Source: Bergeyella_A cardium
GTDB lineage: Bacteria > Bacteroidota > Bacteroidia > Flavobacteriales > Weeksellaceae
Strand: one strand, 5' to 3'
DNA length: 64,000 nt
NCBI RefSeq assembly: GCF_030012605.2
Contig: NZ_CP114055.2
This document shows positions 41,940 to 49,169 of the stretch, one piece after another. Under the pieces are notes generated by a model that saw only the letters and a list, made by a program, of their open reading frames with translations, made no database searches and was not told the origin of the DNA. Position numbers and translations under genes: made by a program. How positions within the stretch are numbered: the stretch's first letter is position 1; every line of letters starts with the position of its first letter.

Positions 41940-42034
41940 GGTCAGAGACCCAAATGATAGGGTTAAAGACCCCGTCGTTGCGGTTAAAAAGGCCGTCGAC
42001 CTGGTTAGGAACCAGGAAAACGCGGTTAAGAACC
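41940..42034. repeat. 21-bp tandem array with GGTTA-RR-ACC cores, 5 units
   Basis: Cores start at 41940, 41961, 41982, 42003 and 42024, exactly 21 bp apart: GGTCAGAGACC, GGTTAAAGACC, GGTTAAAAAGGCC, GGTTAGGAACC and GGTTAAGAACC. Each is a small imperfect palindrome; the ten bases between them vary. The array sits in the 234-bp gap between convergent coaD and cvfB. Confidence 0.85.
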
Positions 42035-42081
42035 TAAAAGTTGATAAAAAATACAGGATTTTTTTATTAAAATGATAATTA

Positions 42082-42109
42082 GCCAAAAGCCAGTAGCCAA
42101 AAGCTACCC
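42082..42109. repeat. 7-bp tandem repeat array, 4 units, at the cvfB stop
   Basis: GCCAAAA, GCCAGTA, GCCAAAA and GCTACCC end exactly on the cvfB stop codon (42109-42111). Confidence 0.75.
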
Positions 42110-42945
42110 TATCTCTTATCATTCACAATGGTAATTTTATCCTCAAAGATTTGTATTTTTTGTTCTTTGTAGAGGCTACCGATGGCTTTTTTGAAATTCT
42201 TTTTGCTCATTTGGACTACAGATTTTATTTCCTCGGGGGAAGATTTATCAGAGAGGTGGAGCAGTCCATAGTTCTCTTCGAGCTTTTGGAGGATGTATTC
42301 TTTGTAGATTTCTATGTTTTCAAAGCCTTGGGGCTGCAGGCTCACATCTATTTTGCCGTCTTCGCGCAGGGTTTTTATGTAGCCTATAATCTCGGAAAGG
42401 GGGTAGAGCGGGGTATAGACTTCTGAGGCATAGACGAGCCCGATGTATTTTTGATTGATGATCACATTCCACCCCAATTCAGATTCGTTCATCACGATGA
42501 GAGAGACCTTTTCTCCCTTTTTGAGCGGGAGATGAGAGTAGGAAGGGTTCCGTTTAAACTTGGCAGTGGCGGTGATAAGTCCAGTTGCTTCATCTTCATA
42601 GACAAAAACCAGGTAGCGTTTGCCTTCTACCATTTTTCCTTTTTGCTCTTTATAAGGCACAAAAATATCTTTGATAATGCCCCAGTCCAAGAATGCCCCT
42701 GAGGGCAGGGTTTGCACGCATTTCATTACGGCAAATTCGCCTACTTCGGCATAGGGTTTCTCGTTGGTGGCTTTTAGAATTCCATCTTCTTGGTAGATGA
42801 ATACCTCTACTTCATCGCCTTTTTTCCAATGATTTTCTGAGAAGATGTTGGCGATAAATACAGTTTCGTTATTCACATCTGAAAGATAGAAGCCTTGATT
42901 TGTTTTTTCGGTAATGGTGAGGGTTTGGGTCTTGCCTGCCTGCAT
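42109..42945 (-). CDS. CvfB-like S1-domain RNA-binding protein
   Basis: The 278-residue protein follows the CvfB/YitL plan: three S1/OB-type RNA-binding modules and a C-terminal winged helix. Visible features are an N-terminal barrel (LTITEKTNQGFYLSDVNNET), GAFLDWGIIKDIFVPYKEQK (residues about 78-97), a middle S1 (GWNVIINQKYIGLVYASEVY) and the wHTH end (KKNFKKAIGSLYKEQKIQIF). In Gram-positives CvfB binds RNA and affects virulence gene expression; the role in Bacteroidetes is unknown. It is the last gene of a minus-strand run after the methylase. Confidence 0.85.
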   Translation of the reverse strand: MQAGKTQTLTITEKTNQGFYLSDVNNETVFIANIFSENHWKKGDEVEVFIYQEDGILKATNEKPYAEVGEFAVMKCVQTLPSGAFLDWGIIKDIFVPYKEQKGKMVEGKRYLVFVYEDEATGLITATAKFKRNPSYSHLPLKKGEKVSLIVMNESELGWNVIINQKYIGLVYASEVYTPLYPLSEIIGYIKTLREDGKIDVSLQPQGFENIEIYKEYILQKLEENYGLLHLSDKSSPEEIKSVVQMSKKNFKKAIGSLYKEQKIQIFEDKITIVNDKR

Positions 42946-42990
42946 AGTTTGTAGATTAAATTAGGGTTGAAATGAATGAAAATAGAGCAC

Positions 42991-43689
42991 TTATCTCCCG
43001 AGAACGAACACAGTGGGGATTTTGTGGAGCTCGGGTTTATGGTTTTTCCAGTCTCTGATGCTTAGGGTTTTAATGAACTCCTCCGCAGGGTGGTTGATGT
43101 TCGCCGCTATGCAGAGTTTTGAGCTTGGAGAGAGGTATTTCGTAAGGTCATCAAAAAGTTGATTGTTGCGGTATGGGGTCTCCATAAAGATTTGGGTATA
43201 GCCTGTACGCTGTACTTGCTGTTCCAGTTGTTGGATTTTAGCTTTCTTCTGAGATTTATCTATCGGTAGATAACCGTGGAAGGTAAATTCCTGCCCATTA
43301 AACCCACTCCCTATCAGTGCTAAGATGATGGATGAAGGTCCATTGACGGGGATAACTTTTATCCCATTTCGGTGTGCCCAGCTTACCATAATATTACCTG
43401 GGTCGGCTATGCAGGGGAGTCCAGCTTCGGAGAGTAGCCCAAAGTCTTGTCCTTGTTTCATCAGTTGTTGAGCCTCTTTTAAGTCTTCCGTTTCAGAATA
43501 TTTATCGAGGAGGAAGAGTTTTAAATCTGCCTGTTTCTTCTCTGGAGCAAAGAATTTGATGACTTTGCGTGCTGTTTTCTCATTTTCCACAAAAAAATAA
43601 TCGGTTTTCAGGATATATTCCTTAATTATCGGTGCGAAATATGCTTGTGGAGATTCATCAGATAGATAGGCTGGGATAAGGAAAAGCAT
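42991..43689 (-). CDS. RsmI-like SAM-dependent methyltransferase
   Basis: The 232-residue protein belongs to the tetrapyrrole-methylase fold related to RsmI, which 2'-O-methylates C1402 of 16S rRNA. It has FFVENEKTARKVIKFF, the hallmark GLLSEAGLPCIADPGNIMVS (residues about 85-104), VIPVNGPSSIILALIGSGFN and QIFMETPYRNNQLFDDL. It is a little shorter than E. coli RsmI (286) and lacks its C-terminal domain; Bacteroidetes often carry this shorter form beside a true rsmI. ATG 43689 gives the family start MLFLIPAYLSD. Confidence 0.85.
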   Translation of the reverse strand: MLFLIPAYLSDESPQAYFAPIIKEYILKTDYFFVENEKTARKVIKFFAPEKKQADLKLFLLDKYSETEDLKEAQQLMKQGQDFGLLSEAGLPCIADPGNIMVSWAHRNGIKVIPVNGPSSIILALIGSGFNGQEFTFHGYLPIDKSQKKAKIQQLEQQVQRTGYTQIFMETPYRNNQLFDDLTKYLSPSSKLCIAANINHPAEEFIKTLSIRDWKNHKPELHKIPTVFVLGR

Positions 43690-43728
43690 AGTTGGGTTAG
43701 CTTTAGTAGGTTTCAATGGTAATTAATA

Positions 43729-45159
43729 TTATTCTTCTTCAAAGGCTAAGGCTTTGGCATCATCAAACTCGCCTTCCCATTTAGCAATAACCACAGAGGC
43801 GAGGCAATTCCCGATAACATTTACAGAGGTACGCCCCATATCCATAAGCTCATCTATTCCTAATATCGCTGCGATAATAAAGGTGGGGAGCCCAAACTGG
43901 TCTGCGGTGCTTATCAGGATAATCAGCGATGCTCGTGGAATGGCGGCTACGCCTTTGCTGGTAACGATGAGGGTAAGGCAGATGAGCAACTGCTGCCCAA
44001 AAGAGAGGTCTATGCCTGCCGCTTGAGCTACAAAAATAGAGGCGAGGGAGAGGTAGAGCGTAGTGCCATCAAGGTTAAAGCTATACCCCGTAGGTACTAC
44101 GAAGGAAACAATCTTTCTCGGTACTCCGAAGTTCTCCATATTCTGCATTACAGTAGGCAGAGCAGCATCTGAACTGGTGGTTGCAAAGGCAATAGACACG
44201 GGTTCCTTTATCGCTTGGATAAATTTCCTGATCGGAATTTTAAAATAGAGTGCAATGGGCAATAAGATGAGCAGGATAAAGGCAATCAGCGCTGCATAGA
44301 GCGTGAAGAGAAGCATAAAAAGGTATTTCAATATATCCACACCCATATGCCCTACGGTATAAGCCATTGCTGCGCCTACGCCCATAGGTGCGAAATACAT
44401 CACAATGTGGGTATATTTAAACATCGTCTCCGCAAGGCTGTCCATAAAATCTACAATTGGTCTCTTCTTTTCCTCAGGGAGTTTTGCCAATCCTATCCCG
44501 AAGATTACGGAGAATACTACGATTTGAAGCACTTGGTTTTCGTACACCGATTTAATGATATTTTCAGGGAATATATCTCTGAAAAAGGATGTAGTTTTAT
44601 AAATCCACTGGTCATTTTCAGGGATATGCTCTAATGCTTTAAGGTCTTTTTCCTTTGCAGACGAAGCCGATGGTAGCTCGTACTGTGGGATTTTGGAAGC
44701 ATCTACCCCCGCACCTGCTTGGGAAATATTAATCGCTGCCAAACCTATGAATAGAGCAATGGTAGTAAGGCTGTAGAAATAGACTAATGACTTCCACGCC
44801 ATACGCCCTACCTGCTTCAGGTCGGAGTGCCCAGCTATTCCATAGACCAAAGTAGCGATTAAGATAGGCCCTACGATGGTTTTAATTACCTTAATAAAGC
44901 CTTGGCTTAGTGGCTGAAGGGCTATTGCTATACTGGGTGCATCGCTCCCCACCAGTACTCCGAGGATGATGGATACCATAATCCAAGTTGTGAGGTGCTT
45001 CCTGCTAATTCCATAAAGAATAGCTCCTATACCGAGAAATAAATGTGCTGCTTTTAGAATTTCATCAGATATAGGAGAAAGGAAATGAATACCGTGTGCA
45101 ATAGATGCTGTAATTACCGAGAGAAGAGCAATAAGCCTGAATATTTTAAGGTGTTTCAT
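43729..45159 (-). CDS. Dicarboxylate/amino acid:cation symporter (DAACS)
   Basis: The 476-residue membrane protein imports C4-dicarboxylates or acidic amino acids with Na+ or H+. It has about eight membrane helices plus re-entrant loops. Diagnostic motifs are FATTSSDAALPTVMQNME (Ser-rich hairpin 1), PTGYSFNLDGTTLYLSLASI (transport signature, NxDG) and the C-terminal GIDELMDMGRTSVNVIGN (DxxxxxxRTxxNVxGD-like substrate site). An N-terminal extra pair of helices (residues 5-70) is unusual compared with GltP. Substrate cannot be fixed between glutamate and dicarboxylate. Confidence 0.92.
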   Translation of the reverse strand: MKHLKIFRLIALLSVITASIAHGIHFLSPISDEILKAAHLFLGIGAILYGISRKHLTTWIMVSIILGVLVGSDAPSIAIALQPLSQGFIKVIKTIVGPILIATLVYGIAGHSDLKQVGRMAWKSLVYFYSLTTIALFIGLAAINISQAGAGVDASKIPQYELPSASSAKEKDLKALEHIPENDQWIYKTTSFFRDIFPENIIKSVYENQVLQIVVFSVIFGIGLAKLPEEKKRPIVDFMDSLAETMFKYTHIVMYFAPMGVGAAMAYTVGHMGVDILKYLFMLLFTLYAALIAFILLILLPIALYFKIPIRKFIQAIKEPVSIAFATTSSDAALPTVMQNMENFGVPRKIVSFVVPTGYSFNLDGTTLYLSLASIFVAQAAGIDLSFGQQLLICLTLIVTSKGVAAIPRASLIILISTADQFGLPTFIIAAILGIDELMDMGRTSVNVIGNCLASVVIAKWEGEFDDAKALAFEEE

Positions 45160-45186
45160 TCTTTAATTCATTTATTTGAATGAGGG

Positions 45187-45217
45187 CAAATATATCGCTT
45201 TTCAAACCAAGTTACAA
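45187..45217 (-). promoter_or_regulatory. Promoter of the symporter gene
   Basis: On the minus strand TTG (45217-45215) precedes TATATTTG (45194-45187) by 20 bp. Confidence 0.65.
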
Positions 45218-45240
45218 AGAAAGGATGTACCTGCATCCTT

Positions 45241-45699
45241 CTATTGTACGGTATAATTATAGTCTATATCAAGTGTTGGGAGCGAGCGCCTGATGATTTT
45301 ATCCTGAGTAGAAGATGCTTTACCCGTTAGCGTGAGTTTCCCATCTACTACCTCTACTTGTATAGAGGGGAAGTCCTTTGCGAGGTCTATCACCTTTTGT
45401 AAATCTTCTGGGGAGATACTGGTATCCTTTATTAAATCCTCTAATGATGCAGCTTCGTCTTTCACAGTCTGTGTATCTTTAATTTTATTCAGCTTTTGTA
45501 GGGCTTCTGCTTTGTCTTTTGAAGTGTCAAAATTCCCTTTTAGGGTAAGTACGCCATCTTTTACTTCCACCGAAGCATTGGGATAGGCAGAGATGATTTG
45601 CTCTGCTTGCTGTTGCAGCACTTCATCTGAGTTAGCATCACACCCCACCAGCATTAAAGCGAGAATGGAGATGAGGTTTATTCTTATCAGTCTTTTCAT
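45241..45699 (-). CDS. BON-domain lipoprotein
   Basis: The 152-residue precursor has a lipobox (ALMLVGCDANS), then two short BON-like modules: residues about 27-85 (EQIISAYPNASVEVKDGVLT then LKGNF) and 100-150 (IDLAKDFPSIQVEVVDGKLT then LTGKA). The xVxVxDGxLTLxG pattern is typical. BON domains bind phospholipid membranes or help envelope stability. It starts 12 bp upstream of nothing else on its strand but follows holA by 12 bp, so they share a transcript. Confidence 0.88.
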   Translation of the reverse strand: MKRLIRINLISILALMLVGCDANSDEVLQQQAEQIISAYPNASVEVKDGVLTLKGNFDTSKDKAEALQKLNKIKDTQTVKDEAASLEDLIKDTSISPEDLQKVIDLAKDFPSIQVEVVDGKLTLTGKASSTQDKIIRRSLPTLDIDYNYTVQ

Positions 45700-45711
45700 A
45701 ATTCTATCTTT

Positions 45712-46746
45712 TTAAACTTTCACTTTTATTTTATCGATGTTAATGATTTTATACACCAGCTCTTTTAGCAGTTCTCCGTCTGAAGTTTGGTTAGCTCCCA
45801 AGCCCTTAGACTTCATATCGATTTCCCGTAGGAGGGTGATGATTCTCGTAGCATATTTGAGTGGATAAAGCCCAGCCGAAGCCTGATAATCTTTTACAAA
45901 AAATGGATTAATCCCCAGTGCTGTTGCCACAGAGGCTTTGGATTTATCGGCAAGGGTATGATAGATAATCACCTTTGAAAAGAACGAAAAAAGTACGGAA
46001 ACAATACTGATGATAGGATTTTCTTTCTCATTCTTACCCATAAAGTAGGCGATTTTAAAGGCTTTCGTTACATCTTTCAGGGCAATGGCATTTTGCAGTT
46101 CAAAGACATTATACTCTTTGCTAATACCGATATACCGCTCCACTAATTTTTCATCGAGTACCTCCCCATCTTTCAGGATAATTTTTACTTTATTCAGCTC
46201 ATTGAAGATACGCGAAAGGTCGTTCCCCATATATTCTGCCAGTAGATTGGAGATATTAGGCGCGGTCTTGATGCCCATCTTTTGTAATTCTTGTTGGATG
46301 AGTTTTGGGAGCTCATAATCTCTCACCTCTTCAGAGAGGAAGAGGTAGGGTTTCAGTGCGGCGTTGAGCTTTTTTTTCTTGCCATCGAGCTTTTTATTTT
46401 TGTGTGCAAATACCAGCACCGTACTGGGGATGGGGTTCTGAGCGTACTGTATCAGCGCTTCGGTTTCAGTTTCAGTGAGGCGTAGGTCTTGGGCTTCTTT
46501 TACGATAATAACTTGCCTTTCGCCCATCATTGGGAACTGCCGAGCCAGCGAAAGCACCTCTGGATACGAGGTATCTTTTCCATAAACTACCGTTTGGTTG
46601 AAGTCCCGCTCATCTTCCGAGAGCACTTCATCCTCTATCACCTTTACCAGCTGGTCTATAAAATAAGGCTCTGCACCGTGGAGGAAATAAATCGGCAGTA
46701 TTTCTTTATTTTTGATATTTTTGACGAGTGATTCTAATTCTTTCAT
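45712..46746 (-). CDS. holA: DNA polymerase III delta subunit
   Basis: HolA is the clamp-loader subunit that opens the beta sliding clamp. The 344-residue protein has the delta N-terminal AAA-like start (ILPIYFLHGAEPYFIDQLVK; no working Walker A, as expected), VKEAQDLRLTETETEALIQY and the C-terminal collar (QTSDGELLKELVYKIINIDK). Start is ATG 46746; a far longer open reading frame upstream is antisense to the neighbouring gene and is rejected. Only 6 bp separate it from the divergent HsdR-N gene, so their start regions overlap. Confidence 0.93.
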   Translation of the reverse strand: MKELESLVKNIKNKEILPIYFLHGAEPYFIDQLVKVIEDEVLSEDERDFNQTVVYGKDTSYPEVLSLARQFPMMGERQVIIVKEAQDLRLTETETEALIQYAQNPIPSTVLVFAHKNKKLDGKKKKLNAALKPYLFLSEEVRDYELPKLIQQELQKMGIKTAPNISNLLAEYMGNDLSRIFNELNKVKIILKDGEVLDEKLVERYIGISKEYNVFELQNAIALKDVTKAFKIAYFMGKNEKENPIISIVSVLFSFFSKVIIYHTLADKSKASVATALGINPFFVKDYQASAGLYPLKYATRIITLLREIDMKSKGLGANQTSDGELLKELVYKIINIDKIKVKV

Positions 46747-46752
46747 AATCGT

Positions 46753-47196
46753 ATGGAGCTTCCTGTGCTTAATTTCAAAACGAAATTTGATTTCCAGATT
46801 AAACGAGACAAAGATAAGTTTTTTATTTATGATGTAGTCCGCAAGGCGTGGCTCCTGCTTACCCCAGAGGAATGGGTGCGCCAGCACTGGGTACATTTCT
46901 TCATCACTGAGAAAAAATACAGCCCCTCTGCTCTTATCACCGAAAAAAAGGTGGAAGTCAATGGTACTCCCAAGCGAATCGACCTGCTGATTACCGAGAA
47001 AACCCTCCCCAAAATCCTGATAGAATGCAAAGCTCCCCACATCAAGCTGAGCGAAAAAACCTTTGAGCAAGTCGCAAGGTATAATTCCACTATCGGTGCC
47101 GAGCAGATTATCCTCAGCAATGGTCTCCACCATATCTCTGCCCAGTACGATAGCCATACCCAGCAGTACACGATAGGCAAGCAGGCTTTTGGCTGA
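46753..47196 (+). CDS. Orphan HsdR N-terminal-domain nuclease-like protein
   Basis: The 147-residue protein equals only the N-terminal nuclease domain of type I restriction HsdR, without helicase motor. It shows WVRQHWVHFFITEKKYSPSA (helix), then VEVNGTPKRIDLLITEK and ILIECKAPHIKLS: the PD-(D/E)XK signature with Asp in RIDLL and Glu-x-Lys in IECKAP. QVARYNSTIGAEQIILSNG follows as in HsdR. No HsdM/HsdS is near. It is divergent from holA by 6 bp. A role in DNA processing linked to replication is inferred. The stop codon lies in a 7-bp repeat array. Confidence 0.88.
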   Translation: MELPVLNFKTKFDFQIKRDKDKFFIYDVVRKAWLLLTPEEWVRQHWVHFFITEKKYSPSALITEKKVEVNGTPKRIDLLITEKTLPKILIECKAPHIKLSEKTFEQVARYNSTIGAEQIILSNGLHHISAQYDSHTQQYTIGKQAFG

Positions 47197-47247
47197 TGGC
47201 TAATAGCTATTAGCCAGAAGCTATCAGCTATTAGCCAGAAGCTGATA
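47192..47247. repeat. 7-bp tandem repeat array, 8 units
   Basis: GCTGATG, GCTAATA, GCTATTA, GCCAGAA, GCTATCA, GCTATTA, GCCAGAA and GCTGATA are in perfect register. The array starts within the stop codon region (47194-47196) of the HsdR-N gene. Confidence 0.88.
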
Positions 47248-47433
47248 AGTACCCCGACGGGGCAATTTAGGTAGTAAACTATGCCGTCGGGGCGTGCCGA
47301 CAGGACTTTTTGGCACAAAACTATGCCGTCGTCATATGACGATAGGATTTTTTGGCAGAAGATTATACCGTCGGGGCGTGCCGACAGGACTTTTTGGCAC
47401 AAAACTATACCGTCGTCATATGACGACAGAATA
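47238..47433. repeat. 42-bp tandem repeat array with alternating palindromes
   Basis: Units start at 47280, 47322, 47364 and 47406 (exactly 42 bp apart), with a degenerate unit before 47280. Odd and even units carry different palindromes: CGTCGG-ggcgtg-CCGAC, and CGTCGTCATATGACGA (a perfect 16-bp palindrome GTCGTCATATGACGAC at 47412-47427). All units share a GGAYTTTTTGGCACAAAACT-like tail. The 47197-47558 gap holds no gene; it is filled by this array, the 7-bp array before it and the palindromic cluster after it. Confidence 0.9.
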
Positions 47434-47556
47434 ATTGCCTACCACACTGTGGCTAAGTCCGTCAGCTGGTAGCTGTGCCTACTACGCTGTAGCTAAGTCC
47501 GTCAGCTAGTAGCTGTAAGTCCGTCGGCTGGTAGCTGTGCCTCACCGGCTATGCTG
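47434..47556. repeat. Dispersed palindromic repeat cluster at the proS 3' end
   Basis: Three AAGTCCGTCAGCTGGTAGCT-like units start at 47455, 47495 and 47517. Read on the minus strand, it contains AGCCGGTGAGGCA, ACTTAGCYACAGYGTRGYAG and GGCAATT, the same modules as at 37.8 kb. It ends against the proS stop codon. Confidence 0.8.
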
Positions 47557-47558
47557 TA

Positions 47559-49034
47559 TTAGTAGGCTTTGGCGAAGAGGACTCTCTGTTTGGAAGGTTT
47601 TCCTGTGATGAGGGAGACGCCTTCTTCGGGTTGGCTATCAAGAGGAATGCAGCGGATGGTTGCTTTTGTTTCGTCTTTTATTCGCTGTTCTTCTTCTTCG
47701 GTGCCGTCCCAATGAGCGGAGATGAAGCCGCCTTTCTCTTCGAGTATTCGTTTAAATTCTTCGTAGGTATCTACTTTTGTTATATGCTCATCTCGGTAGT
47801 TGAGGGCTTTGTTGTAGATATCCTGCTGAATGGTTTTAAGGAGGTTTTCTATATAGTTTTCTATACCGTCTATGGGTTGAGTTTCTTTGGTGAGGGTATC
47901 TCTACGGGCGATTTCTACAGTTTTATTTTCAAGGTCTCGAGCTCCCATTGCGATGCGTATGGGTACTCCTTTGAGTTCGTATTCGGCGAACTTCCATCCT
48001 GGTTTGTTTTGGGTATCATCATCGAACTTTACAGAGATACCTTTTTGTTTGAGTTTGCTCACGATGTTTAATGCTTGTTCGCTGATTTGTGCGAGCTGCT
48101 CTTCACCTTTGAATATAGGTACGATGACTACCTGTATCGGTGCGAGGTTGGGAGGGAGTACCAGCCCGAGGTCATCAGAGTGGGTCATAATAAGTGCGCC
48201 CATTAGCCTTGTGGAAGTGCCCCAGGAGGTTGCCCAAGCATAATCTAACTTACCTTCTTTATTGGTAAATTTCACATCAAAGGCTTTAGAGAAATTCTGT
48301 GCGAGGAAGTGGGAAGTCCCTGCTTGTAGTGCCTTACCATCTTGCATCAGGGCTTCTATACAATAGGTTTTTTCTGCTCCCGCGAAAGTTTCGCTTGGGG
48401 TTTTAACGCCTCTTACTACGGGAATTGCCATAAAGTTTTCTGCGAAATCAGCATATACTTCCAGCATTTTTTCGGTTTCTTCTACGGCTTCTTCTCTTGT
48501 AGAGTGTGCAGTGTGCCCCTCCTGCCAGAGGAATTCAGCGGTGCGGAGGAAGAGTCGGGTACGCATTTCCCAGCGAACGACATTTGCCCATTGGTTGATG
48601 AGAATAGGGAGGTCTCGGTAGGATTGTATCCAGCTCTTGTAGGTATTCCATATAATGGCTTCAGAAGTGGGTCTTACGATAAGCTCTTCTTCTAACTTAG
48701 CTTCTGGATCTACGATGAGCTTTTGAGGATTCTCGGGGTCGGTTTTCAATCGATAGTGGGTAACTACGGCGCATTCTTTTGCGAAGCCTTCAGCATTTTT
48801 TTCTTCAGCTTCAAAGAGGCTTTTGGGTACAAAAATCGGGAAGTAAGCGTTCTGATGCCCTGTTTCCTTAAACTTTCTATCCATTTCGTCTCTCATTTTT
48901 TCCCAGATTGCATATCCGTAGGGTTTGATGACCATACAGCCCCTTACGCCGGAGCTTTCTGCTAAATCTGCTTTGGTTACAAGCTCATTGTACCATTTAC
49001 TGTAATCCTCATTTCTTGATGTTAATTTTGCCAT
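47559..49034 (-). CDS. proS: Prolyl-tRNA synthetase (short, eukaryote-like type)
   Basis: ProS charges tRNA-Pro. At 491 residues it is the short type that lacks the bacterial editing insertion. It shows class II motif 1 (SSGVRGCMVIKPYGYAIWEK), motif 2 around WEMRTRLFLRTAEFLWQEGH, motif 3 region (LAPIQVVIVPIF), an anticodon-binding domain with GVPIRIAMGARDLENKTVEI, and a C-terminal zinc-binding-like domain whose end reads RCIPLDSQPEEGVSLITGK. Its start (MAKLTSRNEDYSKWYNELVT) matches the archaeal/eukaryote-like group. It is monocistronic and its 3' end abuts a repeat cluster. Confidence 0.97.
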   Translation of the reverse strand: MAKLTSRNEDYSKWYNELVTKADLAESSGVRGCMVIKPYGYAIWEKMRDEMDRKFKETGHQNAYFPIFVPKSLFEAEEKNAEGFAKECAVVTHYRLKTDPENPQKLIVDPEAKLEEELIVRPTSEAIIWNTYKSWIQSYRDLPILINQWANVVRWEMRTRLFLRTAEFLWQEGHTAHSTREEAVEETEKMLEVYADFAENFMAIPVVRGVKTPSETFAGAEKTYCIEALMQDGKALQAGTSHFLAQNFSKAFDVKFTNKEGKLDYAWATSWGTSTRLMGALIMTHSDDLGLVLPPNLAPIQVVIVPIFKGEEQLAQISEQALNIVSKLKQKGISVKFDDDTQNKPGWKFAEYELKGVPIRIAMGARDLENKTVEIARRDTLTKETQPIDGIENYIENLLKTIQQDIYNKALNYRDEHITKVDTYEEFKRILEEKGGFISAHWDGTEEEEQRIKDETKATIRCIPLDSQPEEGVSLITGKPSKQRVLFAKAY

Positions 49035-49169
49035 TTATAGTTTTAACTTTTTTTTAAACATTAATCTAAAATAAAAACCGTACTTTTACACTATGATTCT
49101 CAAAATCTATTGGTATAGTTTTGGTTTCAAAACGATTGCAAATATATTAAAATTTAAAAATTTTTTGTT

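Noticed and set aside
41878..42075. Basic 65-residue heptad-repeat protein after coaD
   Set aside because: Generated by the 21-bp GGTTA array; units diverge without codon-type conservation.
46747..47157. N-terminal extension of HolA by 137 residues
   Set aside because: The extension is antisense to the HsdR-N gene and unlike any delta subunit; ATG 46746 gives the family start.
47192..47433. CRISPR array
   Set aside because: Repeats are contiguous or near-contiguous without unique spacers of 30-40 bp, and no cas genes are present.
47281..47472. Open frames on both strands across the 42-bp array, with a 14-residue repeat
   Set aside because: A 42-bp unit is a multiple of three, so frames stay open by arithmetic; no start context or family match, and both strands are open.
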